64,000 nt of DNA from a bacterium (GCA_024743115.1 JANSXC010000008.1:186001-250000); one strand, 5' to 3'. Numbered from the stretch's first letter, positions 24,844 through 34,095 are shown. Notes: generated from the letters alone by a model not told the origin. Made by a program: numbers and translations.

Positions 24844-26055
24844 CTACTCCATGCGCTCGACGTAGGCCTCGATGCGCGCGAGGAAATCCTGCGCCAGCGT
24901 CGGGCCTTCGAGCGTGCAGACGTGCTCGCCGTCCTCGAACACCGGCGAGCGCGGTGCTTCGCCCGTGCCGGGCAGCGAGATGCCGATGTGCGCCGCCTTG
25001 CTCTCGCCGGGACCGTTGACGACGCAGCCCATGACTGCGACCTGCAGCTCCGCGACGCGCGGTTTGGTCTGCTTCCACACCGGCATACGCTCGTGCAGGA
25101 ACTTCTCGACCTCCTGCGACAGTACTTGGAAGTAGCTCGAAGTCGTGCGGCCGCAGCCCGGGCACGCGGTGACCTGCGGCAGGAACGGTCGGATGTCCAT
25201 CGCCTGCAGGATCTGCTGCGCGGCGCGCACCTCGGCGGTGCGCGGGCCGCCGGGTTCGGGCGTCAGTGACACGCGGATGGTGTCGCCGATACCCTGCTGC
25301 AGCAGGATCGCGAGGCCGGCGCTCGAGCTCACGAGGCCCTTCATGCCCATGCCGGCCTCGGTCAGCCCGAGATGCAGCGCATGGTCGGTGCGATCCGCGA
25401 GCGCCTGGTAGACGCGCACGAGTTCCTGCACCTTACTGATCTTGCCGCTGAGGATGATCTTGTTGCGCGCGAGTCCGAGCTCCTCGGCGGCGGCGGCGGA
25501 CCGCAGCGCGCTCTGCACCATGGCCTCGAGGAACACGCTCGACGCGTCGAGCGGCACCGAGGCCCTGGCGTTCTGCTCCATGAGGTCATCGAGCAGTTCC
25601 TGGTCGAGCGAACCAGCGTTGACGCCGATGCGCACCGGGCGATCGTGATCGATCGCGCACTGCACCATCGTGGCGAAGTTCTTGTCGTGATTGGCACCCT
25701 TGCCGACGTTGCCGGGGTTGATGCGATACTTCGCGAGTACGTCGGCGCAATCCGGGTACTTCCGTAGCAGGACGTGACCGTTGTAGTGGAAGTCGCCGAT
25801 GAGCGGCACCTCGACACCGTCGTCGTGCAGTCGGCGTTGGATCTCGGGCACCGCCGCTGCAGCTTCCTGCGTGTTGACGGTGATGCGGACGACCTCGCTG
25901 CCGGCCTGGTGCAGCTCGCGCACCTGCTGGGCGGTGGCGGCGGCGTCCGCGGTGTCGGTGTTGGTCATCGACTGGACGACCACGGGGGCGCCGCCGCCGA
26001 CCGTGACGTTGCCGACCGTGACGGCGACCGTTCGCTTGCGTTCGGGCAGGAACAT
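24844..26055 (-). CDS. ispG: 4-hydroxy-3-methylbut-2-en-1-yl diphosphate synthase
   Basis: IspG (GcpE) reduces MEcPP to HMBPP in the MEP isoprenoid pathway with a [4Fe-4S] cluster. The 403-residue protein has the substrate TIM-barrel portion ([37 protein letters not shown]) and the cluster portion. Iron ligands are C298 and C301 in TACPGCGR, C344 in [10 protein letters not shown] and E351. This is the short bacterial form lacking the extra central domain found in plants and some bacteria. The ATG lies 9 nt after a TATGGT box. The neighbours are unrelated to isoprenoids. Confidence 0.97.
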   Translation of the reverse strand: MFLPERKRTVAVTVGNVTVGGGAPVVVQSMTNTDTADAAATAQQVRELHQAGSEVVRITVNTQEAAAAVPEIQRRLHDDGVEVPLIGDFHYNGHVLLRKYPDCADVLAKYRINPGNVGKGANHDKNFATMVQCAIDHDRPVRIGVNAGSLDQELLDDLMEQNARASVPLDASSVFLEAMVQSALRSAAAAEELGLARNKIILSGKISKVQELVRVYQALADRTDHALHLGLTEAGMGMKGLVSSSAGLAILLQQGIGDTIRVSLTPEPGGPRTAEVRAAQQILQAMDIRPFLPQVTACPGCGRTTSSYFQVLSQEVEKFLHERMPVWKQTKPRVAELQVAVMGCVVNGPGESKAAHIGISLPGTGEAPRSPVFEDGEHVCTLEGPTLAQDFLARIEAYVERME

Positions 26056-26064
26056 GGGGCGAAC

Positions 26065-26070
26065 ACCATA
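26065..26070 (-). promoter_or_regulatory. -10 element (TATGGT) of ispG
   Basis: TATGGT on the minus strand ends 9 nt before the ATG at 26055, without a Shine-Dalgarno. Confidence 0.45.
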
Positions 26071-26135
26071 GCGTCGTCGCCGTTCCGGACACCTGCTTCG
26101 GCGATTCTGGAGCAGAATCGGCCGAACTGGCCGCT

Positions 26136-26651
26136 TCAGCGACCCTGGCTCAGGAGTTGCAGGATTCGGCCCAGATGGTGCGCGTCATGTTCGGCGACGA
26201 AGACGCAGTGATCGATCTGCCGCATCGGCTGGTCGAGCCGCGGATGCCGCGATGCCTTGGCGAAGTCCGCGGCCGACAGCCCGTGCAGCCGATCGATCCA
26301 GGTGCCGCGCGCTTTCGCGAACTCGGTGACGAGGTCCGAGATGTGGCGCTGGTTGTGATCCGCGTCGTGGCTCTTGCGGTTCTCGAGGTCAGCTGCGGCG
26401 AGCACTTCGTCCCCGGCGATCAGCTGCTCGGTCCGGGTGGCCCAGAGCGACTCGAGATCGAGCAGGTGGCCGACGTTCTCCTGGATCGACCACGCGTCGC
26501 CTGTTCGCGTGGTAGCCGCGTCCGCGTCCAGGTCCTTGCAGAACGCGTGGACCTGGAGCGGTGTCGCCATGAGTCGGGCCAGCACGTCGTGATGGTTCTC
26601 GGGCGCGAGCTGGAACTGAAACTTGCGTTCGAACCAGAGTTGGCGGGTCAT
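26136..26651 (-). CDS. DinB-superfamily protein
   Basis: The 171-residue length is typical of DinB/YfiT four-helix-bundle proteins. The three-histidine metal site is visible: H62 in [10 protein letters not shown], and two histidines in the C-terminal [13 protein letters not shown]. The N-terminal helix [19 protein letters not shown] and [10 protein letters not shown] match the usual pattern. Members act as metal-dependent thiol transferases or hydrolases, and many have no known substrate. The gene sits behind ispG on the same strand with no shared function evident. The start may be this ATG, with a weak CATAGC upstream. The family is clear and the reaction is not. Confidence 0.85.
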   Translation of the reverse strand: MTRQLWFERKFQFQLAPENHHDVLARLMATPLQVHAFCKDLDADAATTRTGDAWSIQENVGHLLDLESLWATRTEQLIAGDEVLAAADLENRKSHDADHNQRHISDLVTEFAKARGTWIDRLHGLSAADFAKASRHPRLDQPMRQIDHCVFVAEHDAHHLGRILQLLSQGR

Positions 26652-26746
26652 CGCGCTATGGTGCCACGCCGCCCCTCCGATTCTCGAACGATGGCAAAGT
26701 CCCCTCGCCCCGATTGTCTCGATACGCCGGTCGGCGGCAGCGTGAA

Positions 26747-27991
26747 GTGACCGAGCCTTCTCCCGGATTGCTCGCCAACGGCCGCGGCAAGGTACTGCTG
26801 TTCTGCTGGCTCGGCTGGGTCTTCGACTTCTACGACCTGATCCTGTTCGCGTTCACGAAGCGCGCGGTCGCGGACGATCTCGGTCTCGATCTCGTGTCGG
26901 AGGTCGCATGGATCGAGGGGTGGTCCCTGTTCGCGACGGCGATCGGCGCGCTCGGAGCCGGTCGGATCGCGGACCGTATCGGGCGGCGGCAGGGCATGGT
27001 CGTGTCGATCGTGCTGTTCTCCGTCGGCGCGTTGCTCACGGGACTTGCGGGCGGCTATTGGTCGCTGTTCCTCGCGCGGTTCGTGACGGGGCTAGGTGTC
27101 GGCGGTGAATGGGGGATCGGGCACGCCGTCGTCGCCGAACACTGGTCGGGCCGCCAGCGTGACCGCGTGCACGGGCTGTTGCAGGCTGGCAGTCCGATCG
27201 CGATGGCGCTCGCCGCGAGCGTCGCGTGTTTCCTCGCGCCGTTGCCCGGCATCGGCTGGCGGAACGTGTTCCTCGCGTCGGCCGGACTCGCGGTGCTCGC
27301 GTTGTTCGGACGCGTCGCGATGCCGGGACCCGATCGTGCGGTCGAACGCGCGGCGCCGCAGCCGTTCGTTGCGCTGTTCGCGCCCGCACACCTGCGCGCG
27401 AGCCTCGTCCTGCTGCTGGTGATCACGTTGCACATGACCGGTTTCTGGTGCGTCTATGCGGAGCTGCCGCGCTACCTCATGGGCATGCACGGGGTCACGA
27501 AGAGCGACGTCGGCTTCTACCAGATCCAGGTCAACTCGGTGCACGTGTTCGCCGACGTCGCGTTCGGCTTCCTCGCGGCGCGCCTCGGTCGCATCCGGGT
27601 GTTCGTCGCGTTCTGCCTGGTGTTCGCGTTCGGTCATTGGCTCGTGCTCGGTGCACTCGACTCGATCACCGCGGACTTCTCGACGTTTGCTCTCGTCGTC
27701 ACCGCGATGGGACTCGGCGCGGGCACCTGGTCGTGTTTCGGTGCGCTGTTCGGTTCGCACTATCCCGTGGCTCTGCGCGCGACGGCGGCGGCGTTCTTCT
27801 ACGCCCTGGCGCGGGCCGCCCAGCTGCCGATCAAACCGCAGATCAGCGGCTGGATCGCAGCGAGTGATTCGTTCGCGCCTGCGCTCTGGGTCGGGATCGC
27901 GTGTGCGTTGCTCTCCGCCGTGCTGGTGCTGTTGTTGCCGCGCTCGCGGGACGCGACTACGCTCCCGCCGCCCTCAGAAGCTCGCCCATGA
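26747..27991 (+). CDS. MFS transporter, aromatic acid/sugar-acid type
   Basis: The protein has 12 predicted membrane helices in 414 residues. The MFS motif is well preserved between helices 2 and 3: GAGRIADRIGRRQGM. A second characteristic segment, FVTGLGVGGEWGIGHAVVAEHW, matches the 'GlGvGGEwg.g..L..E' signature of the AAHS/sialate-type proton symporters. The likely substrate is an organic acid. The ATG at 26714 is a possible start, but the GTG at 26747 gives a conventional short cytoplasmic N-terminus before helix 1 (LLFCWLGWVFDFYDLILF). Its TGA stop overlaps the ATG of the next gene by 4 bp, so the two transporters are translationally coupled. Confidence 0.85.
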   Translation: MTEPSPGLLANGRGKVLLFCWLGWVFDFYDLILFAFTKRAVADDLGLDLVSEVAWIEGWSLFATAIGALGAGRIADRIGRRQGMVVSIVLFSVGALLTGLAGGYWSLFLARFVTGLGVGGEWGIGHAVVAEHWSGRQRDRVHGLLQAGSPIAMALAASVACFLAPLPGIGWRNVFLASAGLAVLALFGRVAMPGPDRAVERAAPQPFVALFAPAHLRASLVLLLVITLHMTGFWCVYAELPRYLMGMHGVTKSDVGFYQIQVNSVHVFADVAFGFLAARLGRIRVFVAFCLVFAFGHWLVLGALDSITADFSTFALVVTAMGLGAGTWSCFGALFGSHYPVALRATAAAFFYALARAAQLPIKPQISGWIAASDSFAPALWVGIACALLSAVLVLLLPRSRDATTLPPPSEARP

Positions 27992-29199
27992 ACACGAAAC
28001 TCAAGCTGTTCGTCATGATGGTCCTCCAGTTCTTCATCTGGGGGGCGTGGCTGCCGCCACTCTTCGGCATCATGCCGGGGCTGAAGTTCACGGGAACGGA
28101 GCAGGCGCTGATCGGCAGCTGCTTCGCGATTGCATCAATCGTTGGCATCTTCTTCAGCAACCAGTGGGCGGATCGCACGTTCGCTGCCCAGCGCTTTCTC
28201 GCCGTGAGTCATCTGATCGGCGGACTCGCGCTCGTGGGGCTGTGGTTCACGACCGACTTCTGGTCGTTCTTCGCGCTCATGCTCGTGCACTCGTTGGTCT
28301 ACGTGCCGACGATCTCGATCACGAACTCGATTGCGTTCGCCAACCTCACCGATCCCAAGAAGGAGTTCGGGATCGTGCGCATGGGGGGCACCGTCGGCTG
28401 GATCGCCGCGGCATGGCCGCTCTACTTCATCCTCGAGGGTCTCGACGGCGATGAGAAGCTCGCGGGGCAGCGCGCGGTGTTCCTGGCGGCCGGTATCGCC
28501 GCCCTGCTGCTCGCCGGCTTCAGCCTGACGTTGCCGCACACTCCGCCGAAGACCGATACGGACGGTGATGGCCGCCTCGCTTGGGCGAAGGCGGCGGCAT
28601 TCCTCAAGAAGCCGTTCATCGCCGTGCTGTTTCTCGTCACGTTCATCGACGCGACGATCCACGCGGGCTACTTCGTGCTCTCGTATCCGTACCTCGAGGG
28701 GGTGGGCTTCGACCCCGGAAGCGTCATGCCCGTCATGAGCCTCGGGCAGATCGCGGAGGTCGCGACGATGGCCGTGCTCGGGCTCGCGCTCAAGCGCCTC
28801 GGCTGGCGCACCACGATGATCATTGGCGTGCTCGGCCACGCCGCGCGCTTCGCGGTGTTCGCGTATTGTCGCGACCACACGATCATCGTCGTCGCGCAGC
28901 TGCTGCACGGCGTGTGCTATGCGTTCTTCTTCGCGACGGTCTACATCTTCATCGACGTGTTCTTCCCGAAGGACGTGCGGACGAGCGCGCAGGGCCTCTT
29001 CAACCTGCTGATCCTCGGACTCGGCGATCTCGCGGCGAAGTGGATCTTCGTGCCGCTGTCCGAGCGCTACACCGACGCGGTGACGAAGAAGGTCGACTAC
29101 GAGACGCTGTTCCTCTGGCCGACCGGCATGGCGATCGGTGCGGGCGTCCTCCTCGCGCTGCTGTTCCATCCTCCGAAGGTCGATGCGCCCGCCGACTAG
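27988..29199 (+). CDS. MFS transporter, nucleoside:H+ symporter (NupG/XapB)-like
   Basis: The 403-residue protein has 12 predicted helices and starts MNTKLKLFVMMVLQFFIWGAWLP, the typical opening of the nucleoside:H+ symporter family. The first cytoplasmic loop has FFSNQWADRTFAAQRFLAVS, which matches the 'G.iaDr....e' region. A hydrophilic central loop (PHTPPKTDTDGDGRLAWAKA) separates the halves. The ATG at 27988 overlaps the stop of the upstream MFS gene (ATGA). The frame is open further back, but that would be read in the upstream gene. Sequence details support nucleoside or related permease activity without proving substrate. A catabolic partner is not adjacent. Confidence 0.82.
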   Translation: MNTKLKLFVMMVLQFFIWGAWLPPLFGIMPGLKFTGTEQALIGSCFAIASIVGIFFSNQWADRTFAAQRFLAVSHLIGGLALVGLWFTTDFWSFFALMLVHSLVYVPTISITNSIAFANLTDPKKEFGIVRMGGTVGWIAAAWPLYFILEGLDGDEKLAGQRAVFLAAGIAALLLAGFSLTLPHTPPKTDTDGDGRLAWAKAAAFLKKPFIAVLFLVTFIDATIHAGYFVLSYPYLEGVGFDPGSVMPVMSLGQIAEVATMAVLGLALKRLGWRTTMIIGVLGHAARFAVFAYCRDHTIIVVAQLLHGVCYAFFFATVYIFIDVFFPKDVRTSAQGLFNLLILGLGDLAAKWIFVPLSERYTDAVTKKVDYETLFLWPTGMAIGAGVLLALLFHPPKVDAPAD

Positions 29200-29232
29200 G
29201 CGCTCCGAGGTTGCGGCATCGATGCTGCGAGG

Positions 29233-30495
29233 TCACTCGATCGCGTAGCCCGCATCGCTACGGCGCAGCTCCTGGCCGTTGACGATCGCGATTGCGCGCA
29301 CGAGATCGAAGATCCGCGCCCGGGACGCGAAGATCGCGACGGGCTCGTCCTCGATCTGCGGCGCATCGACGATCAACCCCAGGCGGCCCACGAACGTCAG
29401 GAAATCGGGTGGCACCATGGCCGCGGAGTTGACCGCGATCGTCTCGTCGGGGGCCTTGGTCGGGACGAGCCGGCGGACGTTCCGATCCTCGTGTTGGATG
29501 TCGGCTCGGGTGACCGCGGCGATCGTGGCGAACAGGCCATCGCGCGTTGGCTCGAACAACGTGCTCACGACTTCCCCGGCGAGGCCCGGACTGACGGCGA
29601 CGCTCTGCCCCGACGTTTTGGCCCACGAATCCAGCAGCTCGGTCGCCGGGCGCGGGGAGTAGTTGTTGGTGATGGCCGGAAGCGGCTTGCTCCCGGCGCG
29701 GGGCCGCACGGCGATCGTGCCACCGCAGCCGATCGATTCGAGGCCGATGGCGGCGGCGGCCGTCGCGAGCAGCGCGCGCCAGGGCACGTCCGCGACCTCG
29801 ACGTCGAATCGGGTGTTCTCGGCGCTCGTGATCACCAGGTTGACGCCGGCCTCGGCGTGCAGCTTCTCACCGAGCGCGCCGATCGTCAGGTCCTGCGCCG
29901 AAAGCGTGATTCGGCCACGCTCGGGGGTCGGTGGGCGGGCGTCGGCATCGCCGTCGACCAGGACGACGTCGCCGAACTGTCGCACGCTGCCGCCGAACTC
30001 GTGCGCGATGCGGTCGATGGCTTCGGCCCAGCCGCAGCCCGCCAGGTCAACCCGCGATTCCCGCCCGAAACCACCGAACCGGGTATCGATCACGAGCCGC
30101 GCCTTGCTGCTCGATGCGATCGCGAGGAGGCGTTGTTCGGCGGCGAGCCTGCCGGGGTCTGCGATCACAGGAGCCCGCGCGCGCACGGCGGCGGTCGTGA
30201 TCGTGATCGCGGCCGGCTTCGGGTCCTGGCGAGACGTCGGAGAGCTCGCGGATTGTCGGGTTTCGCGGTCGCCGGTGAGTGAGGCGATGGTGAACACGAC
30301 CGCGAGACCGAGGACGATCGCCGCAGCCACGAGCACTCGGGGTGCTGCGCGCCGCGGCGGCGGCACGGACTCGCACGCCTGTCGGACGGCCGCAACGAGA
30401 CCCGGTGGGGCGCCGCGGCCGCAGGCGGCCTCGAGGGCCGTGTCGAGTTCACGCGAGCGGACAGTGCGGAGGCGGATCGATTCGGTGTCATTCAT
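29233..30495 (-). CDS. Putative membrane anti-sigma factor with four STN-like repeats
   Basis: The 420-residue protein has a short cytoplasmic N-terminus (1-52), one membrane helix (53-72) and a long exported part. The N-terminus, the single helix and the position directly after an ECF sigma gene (8-bp overlap) are what anti-sigma factors look like. The exported part seems to hold four related units at about 113-182, 194-265, 282-345 and 352-418. The clearest, ITLSAQDLTIGALGEKLHAE and later VEVADVPWRALLATAAAAIGL, is the secretin/TonB short N-terminal (STN) pattern. STN domains in FecA-type receptors signal to FecR-type regulators, so an anti-sigma built from STN repeats is unusual. The sigma-binding activity is an inference. 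Confidence 0.65.
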   Translation of the reverse strand: MNDTESIRLRTVRSRELDTALEAACGRGAPPGLVAAVRQACESVPPPRRAAPRVLVAAAIVLGLAVVFTIASLTGDRETRQSASSPTSRQDPKPAAITITTAAVRARAPVIADPGRLAAEQRLLAIASSSKARLVIDTRFGGFGRESRVDLAGCGWAEAIDRIAHEFGGSVRQFGDVVLVDGDADARPPTPERGRITLSAQDLTIGALGEKLHAEAGVNLVITSAENTRFDVEVADVPWRALLATAAAAIGLESIGCGGTIAVRPRAGSKPLPAITNNYSPRPATELLDSWAKTSGQSVAVSPGLAGEVVSTLFEPTRDGLFATIAAVTRADIQHEDRNVRRLVPTKAPDETIAVNSAAMVPPDFLTFVGRLGLIVDAPQIEDEPVAIFASRARIFDLVRAIAIVNGQELRRSDAGYAIE

Positions 30496-31081
30496 CGCAG
30501 TCGTCTCGGAGGCCTTGACGGATGCAGAGGGCGAGCCAGCGGCGGGTGCGCGCGAGCAGCGTCTTCACGCCGTTGGGCGTGAGTCCGAGTGCCGTCGCGA
30601 TGTGGGGGCGGCTGCGGCCCTGCCCATAGCTCAGCCGGACCGCAGCCGCCGCGCGGCCTTCGAGCCGGTCGACGCATTGGCGTGCGGTGGCGACGAGTTC
30701 GTCGCCCGTGCCGTGTTGGTCGCCCGCCGCGTTCGCACGTTCGAGCCATCGTCGCTCGGTCAGCGCGGCGATCGCGGCTTCGGCTCGGCGATCGCGGCGG
30801 CGGGTCTGGAGCCAGAGGTAGCGGGTGGTCCGCCGCAGGTAGGCCGCCAGGGCTGCCGGTGCGAGGTCCTGTTTGCCTTTGCGCCACGCCACGACGAACG
30901 CCTCCTGCGTCAGGTCGCTAGCGAGGTCGCGGTCGGCGCCCAGCGTGCGGGCGAAGCGGAACGTCGCGTCGATGTGACGAGCGATCGGATCCGCGGCGTC
31001 CGCCGCGGGTGGGGCAACCGTCGGCTCCGAGCGGCGGGCGCGACGCTCGAACTCGCCGGCATCGATCGAGAAGGCCTGCAT
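30488..31081 (-). CDS. ECF-type RNA polymerase sigma factor
   Basis: The 197-residue protein has sigma region 2 (HIDATFRFARTLGADRDLASDLTQEAFVVAW, YLRRTTRYLWLQTRRR) and region 4 (RLEGRAAAAVRLSYGQGRSRPHIATALGLTPNGVKTLLARTRRWLA). The last eight bases, ATGAATGA, overlap the start of the putative anti-sigma gene, so the two are made together and probably bind each other. A GGATACC-N17-GGTATCC element sits just before the start and could be an autoregulated promoter. No other target is evident. The short N-terminus and size are typical of ECF factors. Confidence 0.88.
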   Translation of the reverse strand: MQAFSIDAGEFERRARRSEPTVAPPAADAADPIARHIDATFRFARTLGADRDLASDLTQEAFVVAWRKGKQDLAPAALAAYLRRTTRYLWLQTRRRDRRAEAAIAALTERRWLERANAAGDQHGTGDELVATARQCVDRLEGRAAAAVRLSYGQGRSRPHIATALGLTPNGVKTLLARTRRWLALCIRQGLRDDCDE

Positions 31082-31086
31082 GTCCG

Positions 31087-31117
31087 GGATACCTGCCGGT
31101 GCCGCCCCAGGGTATCC
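31087..31117 (-). promoter_or_regulatory. GGATACC-N17-GGTATCC element before the ECF gene
   Basis: The heptamer GGATACC at 31087-31093 is the inverted match of GGTATCC at 31111-31117, 17 bp apart, as for a -35/-10 pair. The inner end lies 5 nt before the ATG at 31081. It may be a promoter recognised by this ECF factor itself. Confidence 0.35.
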
Positions 31118-31194
31118 GGGATTCTCGGAAAACTCGGTCGGCGCCGGGCCTCAGCATATGCGGGCGCTTGCTGACGGGCAGGGGCCTCGATGGG

Positions 31195-33471
31195 TCAGCG
31201 GAGAGCGCGTTTGGCGCTCAGCAAGCGCCCGAGCGCGGCGTCGGAGAACTCTTCCTCGAGCAGGGCGTCGAGCCGCTGGCGCAGCGCGGCGCCGCCGCCA
31301 ACGCGCTTCACCATTTGCGCCATCGGCTCGACGTGCCGGAACTCACCGTGCTGGGCGCGGATCATCTGCAGGGCGAGTTGTTCGACCCCGTCGGGATCGA
31401 ACAACCCGGGATCGGCCTCGAAGCACTCCGCGCATTGCTGGCAGTTGCTCCGATCGCTGCCGGCGAGCAGCCAGGCGAGGCTCATGATGCATGGTGCGCT
31501 CCGGTCGTCGAGTCGAAGCCCGGCGCGATACGCCGCGCGCGCTTCCTGGAGTCGGTGCTCCTTGTCGTAGAGCAGTCCGAGACTGTGCCAGGTCGCCGAG
31601 GTCGGTTTGCGGGCGATGATGCCCTTGAGTAGTTCGATGCCCTCGTCGCGGCGGTCGAGCTGGTCGAGCGCCGCACCCTTGACGTGGAGCCAGCGAGTCG
31701 GTGCCGGCGCCGCGTTCGTCCGTTCGTGCAGCGCGATGGCTTGATCGATCGCCGCCAGTGCGGCAGCACCGTTCTTGGCCTGGATCTCGACGCGCGCGAG
31801 TTCGTAGAAGTAGCGCGGATTGGTCGCGTCGATCGCCACGACCTCGCGCCACGCGAGCGCGGCACCCTTCGCATCGTGGCGGCGGCGGCGCACGGTGCCG
31901 AGTTCGCGGCGCACACGCACGCAGCGTTGAAGTCGACGGCCGGCGGCGACGAGCTCCCGTTCCGCGAGTTCGTAGTCACGCGCGTCACCCGCCGCGATGC
32001 CGAGCATCGCGCCGGACAGCACGAGATCGGGCCGGTGTCCGAACGCATCGCGCAGCAGCGGCACCGCCGCGCCGGGGTTCTGCCGCCGCAGCTCGACGCC
32101 GCGCGCGAAGGCCTGCAGGAACGGGTCGTCGCCCGTCTCGCCCGTCGTCAGCCAGCGGGCGAGCGCCGGCTCGGCACCGGCGTCCAGTAAGATCGTGCCG
32201 GCGCGTTCGCGCCCTTGCCGGCCGTCATCGAGATAGGCGATCGTGGCCTCCTCGATCGCGGTCGCGAGGCGATCCGCCTGCGCGGCCTCGAGCGCCTGCA
32301 TCGTCGCGATCGTCGCGATCCCGAGGACGACGACCGCTGCCGCGAGGAGAACGCCCCGCTTGTGCCACAGCCAGAACTCGCCGACGCGCTGATGTAGTGA
32401 GATCGTCGCGCGCTGCGGGCGTTCGCCCGCGAGCAGCGCTTCGAGCGCCGCCGCGAACTCCGACGCGCTCTGCCAGCGACTCGGCGGATTGTGGGCGAGC
32501 GCGCGGCGCAGCACGCGTTCCAATGCCGGCGAGACGCTCGGTTCGACCGCCCGGGCCGGGCGCGGCGGTGTCGCGCGCACGGCGCTGAGCACCTGCAGCG
32601 CGTCGCCGCCCTGATGTGGCGGCCGCAACGTGACGAGTTCGTAGAGGATCGCGGCGAGCCCGTAGACGTCGGACTGCTCGGTCGCGGCGCGGCCCAGGGC
32701 CTGTTCCGGCGCCATGTAGTTGGGTGTGCCGAGCACATCGCCGGTCTTCGTGAGCGTGTCGGCCTCCGGATCGAACGCGAGGCCGAAGTCGACGAGCACC
32801 GGGCTGCCGTCACCTCGGAGCAGCACGTTGCCGGGCTTGAGGTCGCGGTGCAGCAGGCCGCGCGAGTGGGCGACGGCGAGCGCGCGGGCGAGGCCCGCGA
32901 CGAGTTCGATGGCCCGTCGTTCGCCGCGCCCGGCACCCGGCAGCTCGAGCAGGCTGGCCGCCGCGCCGGTGGAGCCAGCCACGCGGCGCTCGCGCGCTTG
33001 CTGCAGCGCGTCGGCGAGCGAGCCGCCGTCGACATGTTCCATCACGAGGAACACGTTGCCGTCGGCCTCACCGAAGGCCTCGACGCGCACGATGCCCGGA
33101 TGGTCGATCGACTCGAGCACCGCGCCCTCGCGCCGCAAGCGTTCGATCGCGCGGGGCTGCAGGCGGACGTGCGGCAGCAGGCACTTGATGGCCACCTCGC
33201 GGCCGTCGTCGGCGCGCGCGGCGAAGACCTCGCCCGTACCGCCGCTGCCGAGCCGGGCTTCGATGCGGTAGGGCCCGAGGAACGGCGGCATGTCACCCGC
33301 GGGCAACAGCGCGGCGGTGCGTTCGAGCTCGACGAGCAATGGCTGCAACTGATCGTTCAGCTCCGGGTGCTGGGCCGCGAACCCGTGGGCGGTCAGCAGC
33401 TCACCGCGCTCCCGGCGCTCGACGAACTCCGCGAGCAGTTCCTCGAGTCGGTCGTCATCGCGCTCGGTCAC
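31195..33471 (-). CDS. Membrane Ser/Thr protein kinase with C-terminal TPR-like array
   Basis: The 758-residue protein has a short N-terminal helical region, a protein kinase domain from about 68 to 345 and one membrane helix near 370-391. A long C-terminal region is rich in TPR-like helices (RYFYELARVEIQAKNGAAAL, ATWHSLGLLYDKEHRLQEAR). Catalytic motifs are intact: glycine loop GSGGTGEVF (75-83), K96 in VAIKC, HRDLKPGN (208 on), DFG (228-230) and APE (254-256). The kinase should be active and cytoplasmic, with the TPR-like part on the other side of the membrane. Its GTG start overlaps the upstream ECF sigma gene by GTGA, so they form an operon. Confidence 0.92.
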   Translation of the reverse strand: MTERDDDRLEELLAEFVERRERGELLTAHGFAAQHPELNDQLQPLLVELERTAALLPAGDMPPFLGPYRIEARLGSGGTGEVFAARADDGREVAIKCLLPHVRLQPRAIERLRREGAVLESIDHPGIVRVEAFGEADGNVFLVMEHVDGGSLADALQQARERRVAGSTGAAASLLELPGAGRGERRAIELVAGLARALAVAHSRGLLHRDLKPGNVLLRGDGSPVLVDFGLAFDPEADTLTKTGDVLGTPNYMAPEQALGRAATEQSDVYGLAAILYELVTLRPPHQGGDALQVLSAVRATPPRPARAVEPSVSPALERVLRRALAHNPPSRWQSASEFAAALEALLAGERPQRATISLHQRVGEFWLWHKRGVLLAAAVVVLGIATIATMQALEAAQADRLATAIEEATIAYLDDGRQGRERAGTILLDAGAEPALARWLTTGETGDDPFLQAFARGVELRRQNPGAAVPLLRDAFGHRPDLVLSGAMLGIAAGDARDYELAERELVAAGRRLQRCVRVRRELGTVRRRRHDAKGAALAWREVVAIDATNPRYFYELARVEIQAKNGAAALAAIDQAIALHERTNAAPAPTRWLHVKGAALDQLDRRDEGIELLKGIIARKPTSATWHSLGLLYDKEHRLQEARAAYRAGLRLDDRSAPCIMSLAWLLAGSDRSNCQQCAECFEADPGLFDPDGVEQLALQMIRAQHGEFRHVEPMAQMVKRVGGGAALRQRLDALLEEEFSDAALGRLLSAKRALR

Positions 33472-34049
33472 GAACCTCCCGCGAGTAACGTCAGGCGTGC
33501 AATCGCCCGCGAATAGAGCTTGCGCACCGCGTCGTCCGACTTCTGCATCCGTTCGGCGGTCTCCTGGCTCGACAGGCCCTCGAACCGGCGCAGCTGGATC
33601 ACGGCCCGCATGTCATCGGGCATCTGCGACAGCGCGTGCTCGATCTTCTCATAGCGGGGGTCGGAGTAGGTCGGTGCCTCGGGCTGCGCGAGGCCGTCCG
33701 CCTGGCTCGGCGTCAGTGGCGTCGTTCCGGCGCGCTTCTTGGCCTGCAGCGCGCGGGCCTGGTCGACGAGCTTGTGGCGCACGAGCTTGTGCAGGAAGCC
33801 GCGCAGGCCCCCGGACTGCCGGGCTTCGAATCGCGGCATGGCCTGGAACGCCGCGAGCGCCACGCTCTGCAGCACGTCCTCGCTCTGCAGCGACTCGCGC
33901 AGCTGCTTGCCCATTCCGAGTCGGACCGACAGCAGCATCTCGTCGCGATAGCGCCGGTAGAGATCTTCCCAGGCCCCGGTCTGACCGTCCTGCAGGCGGT
34001 TGACGAGATCGATCGTCTCGGTGCTGTCGGGCGGTTCGGGCAGGTTCAC
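33468..34049 (-). CDS. ECF sigma factor cotranscribed with a kinase
   Basis: The protein carries region 2 (DLYRRYRDEMLLSVRLGMGK, DVLQSVALAAFQAMPRFEAR, RGFLHKLVRHKLVDQARALQAKKR) and region 4 (LSQMPDDMRAVIQLRRFEGLSSQETAERMQKSDDAVRKLYSRAIARLT). This resembles planctomycete ECF groups paired with Ser/Thr kinases. The frame is open to an ATG at 34100, but that ATG lies inside a TATGCT -10 box (34096-34101). The GTG at 34049 with a GAGAAG sequence just before it is therefore the likelier start (193 residues). The stop overlaps the kinase GTG by 4 bp. No anti-sigma is present, and the kinase may do the regulating. Confidence 0.88.
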   Translation of the reverse strand: MNLPEPPDSTETIDLVNRLQDGQTGAWEDLYRRYRDEMLLSVRLGMGKQLRESLQSEDVLQSVALAAFQAMPRFEARQSGGLRGFLHKLVRHKLVDQARALQAKKRAGTTPLTPSQADGLAQPEAPTYSDPRYEKIEHALSQMPDDMRAVIQLRRFEGLSSQETAERMQKSDDAVRKLYSRAIARLTLLAGGS

Positions 34050-34095
34050 GGAGCTTCTCGACCGGCGAATGGCGTGCGGCGCACGGGGCAGGGTG

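Noticed and set aside
26114..26132. AGAATCGGCCGAACTGGCC resembles AGAATCGGCCGACCGGCC at 2525-2542
   Set aside because: The two differ by an indel and lie in unrelated intergenic gaps; with this base composition such matches can be chance.
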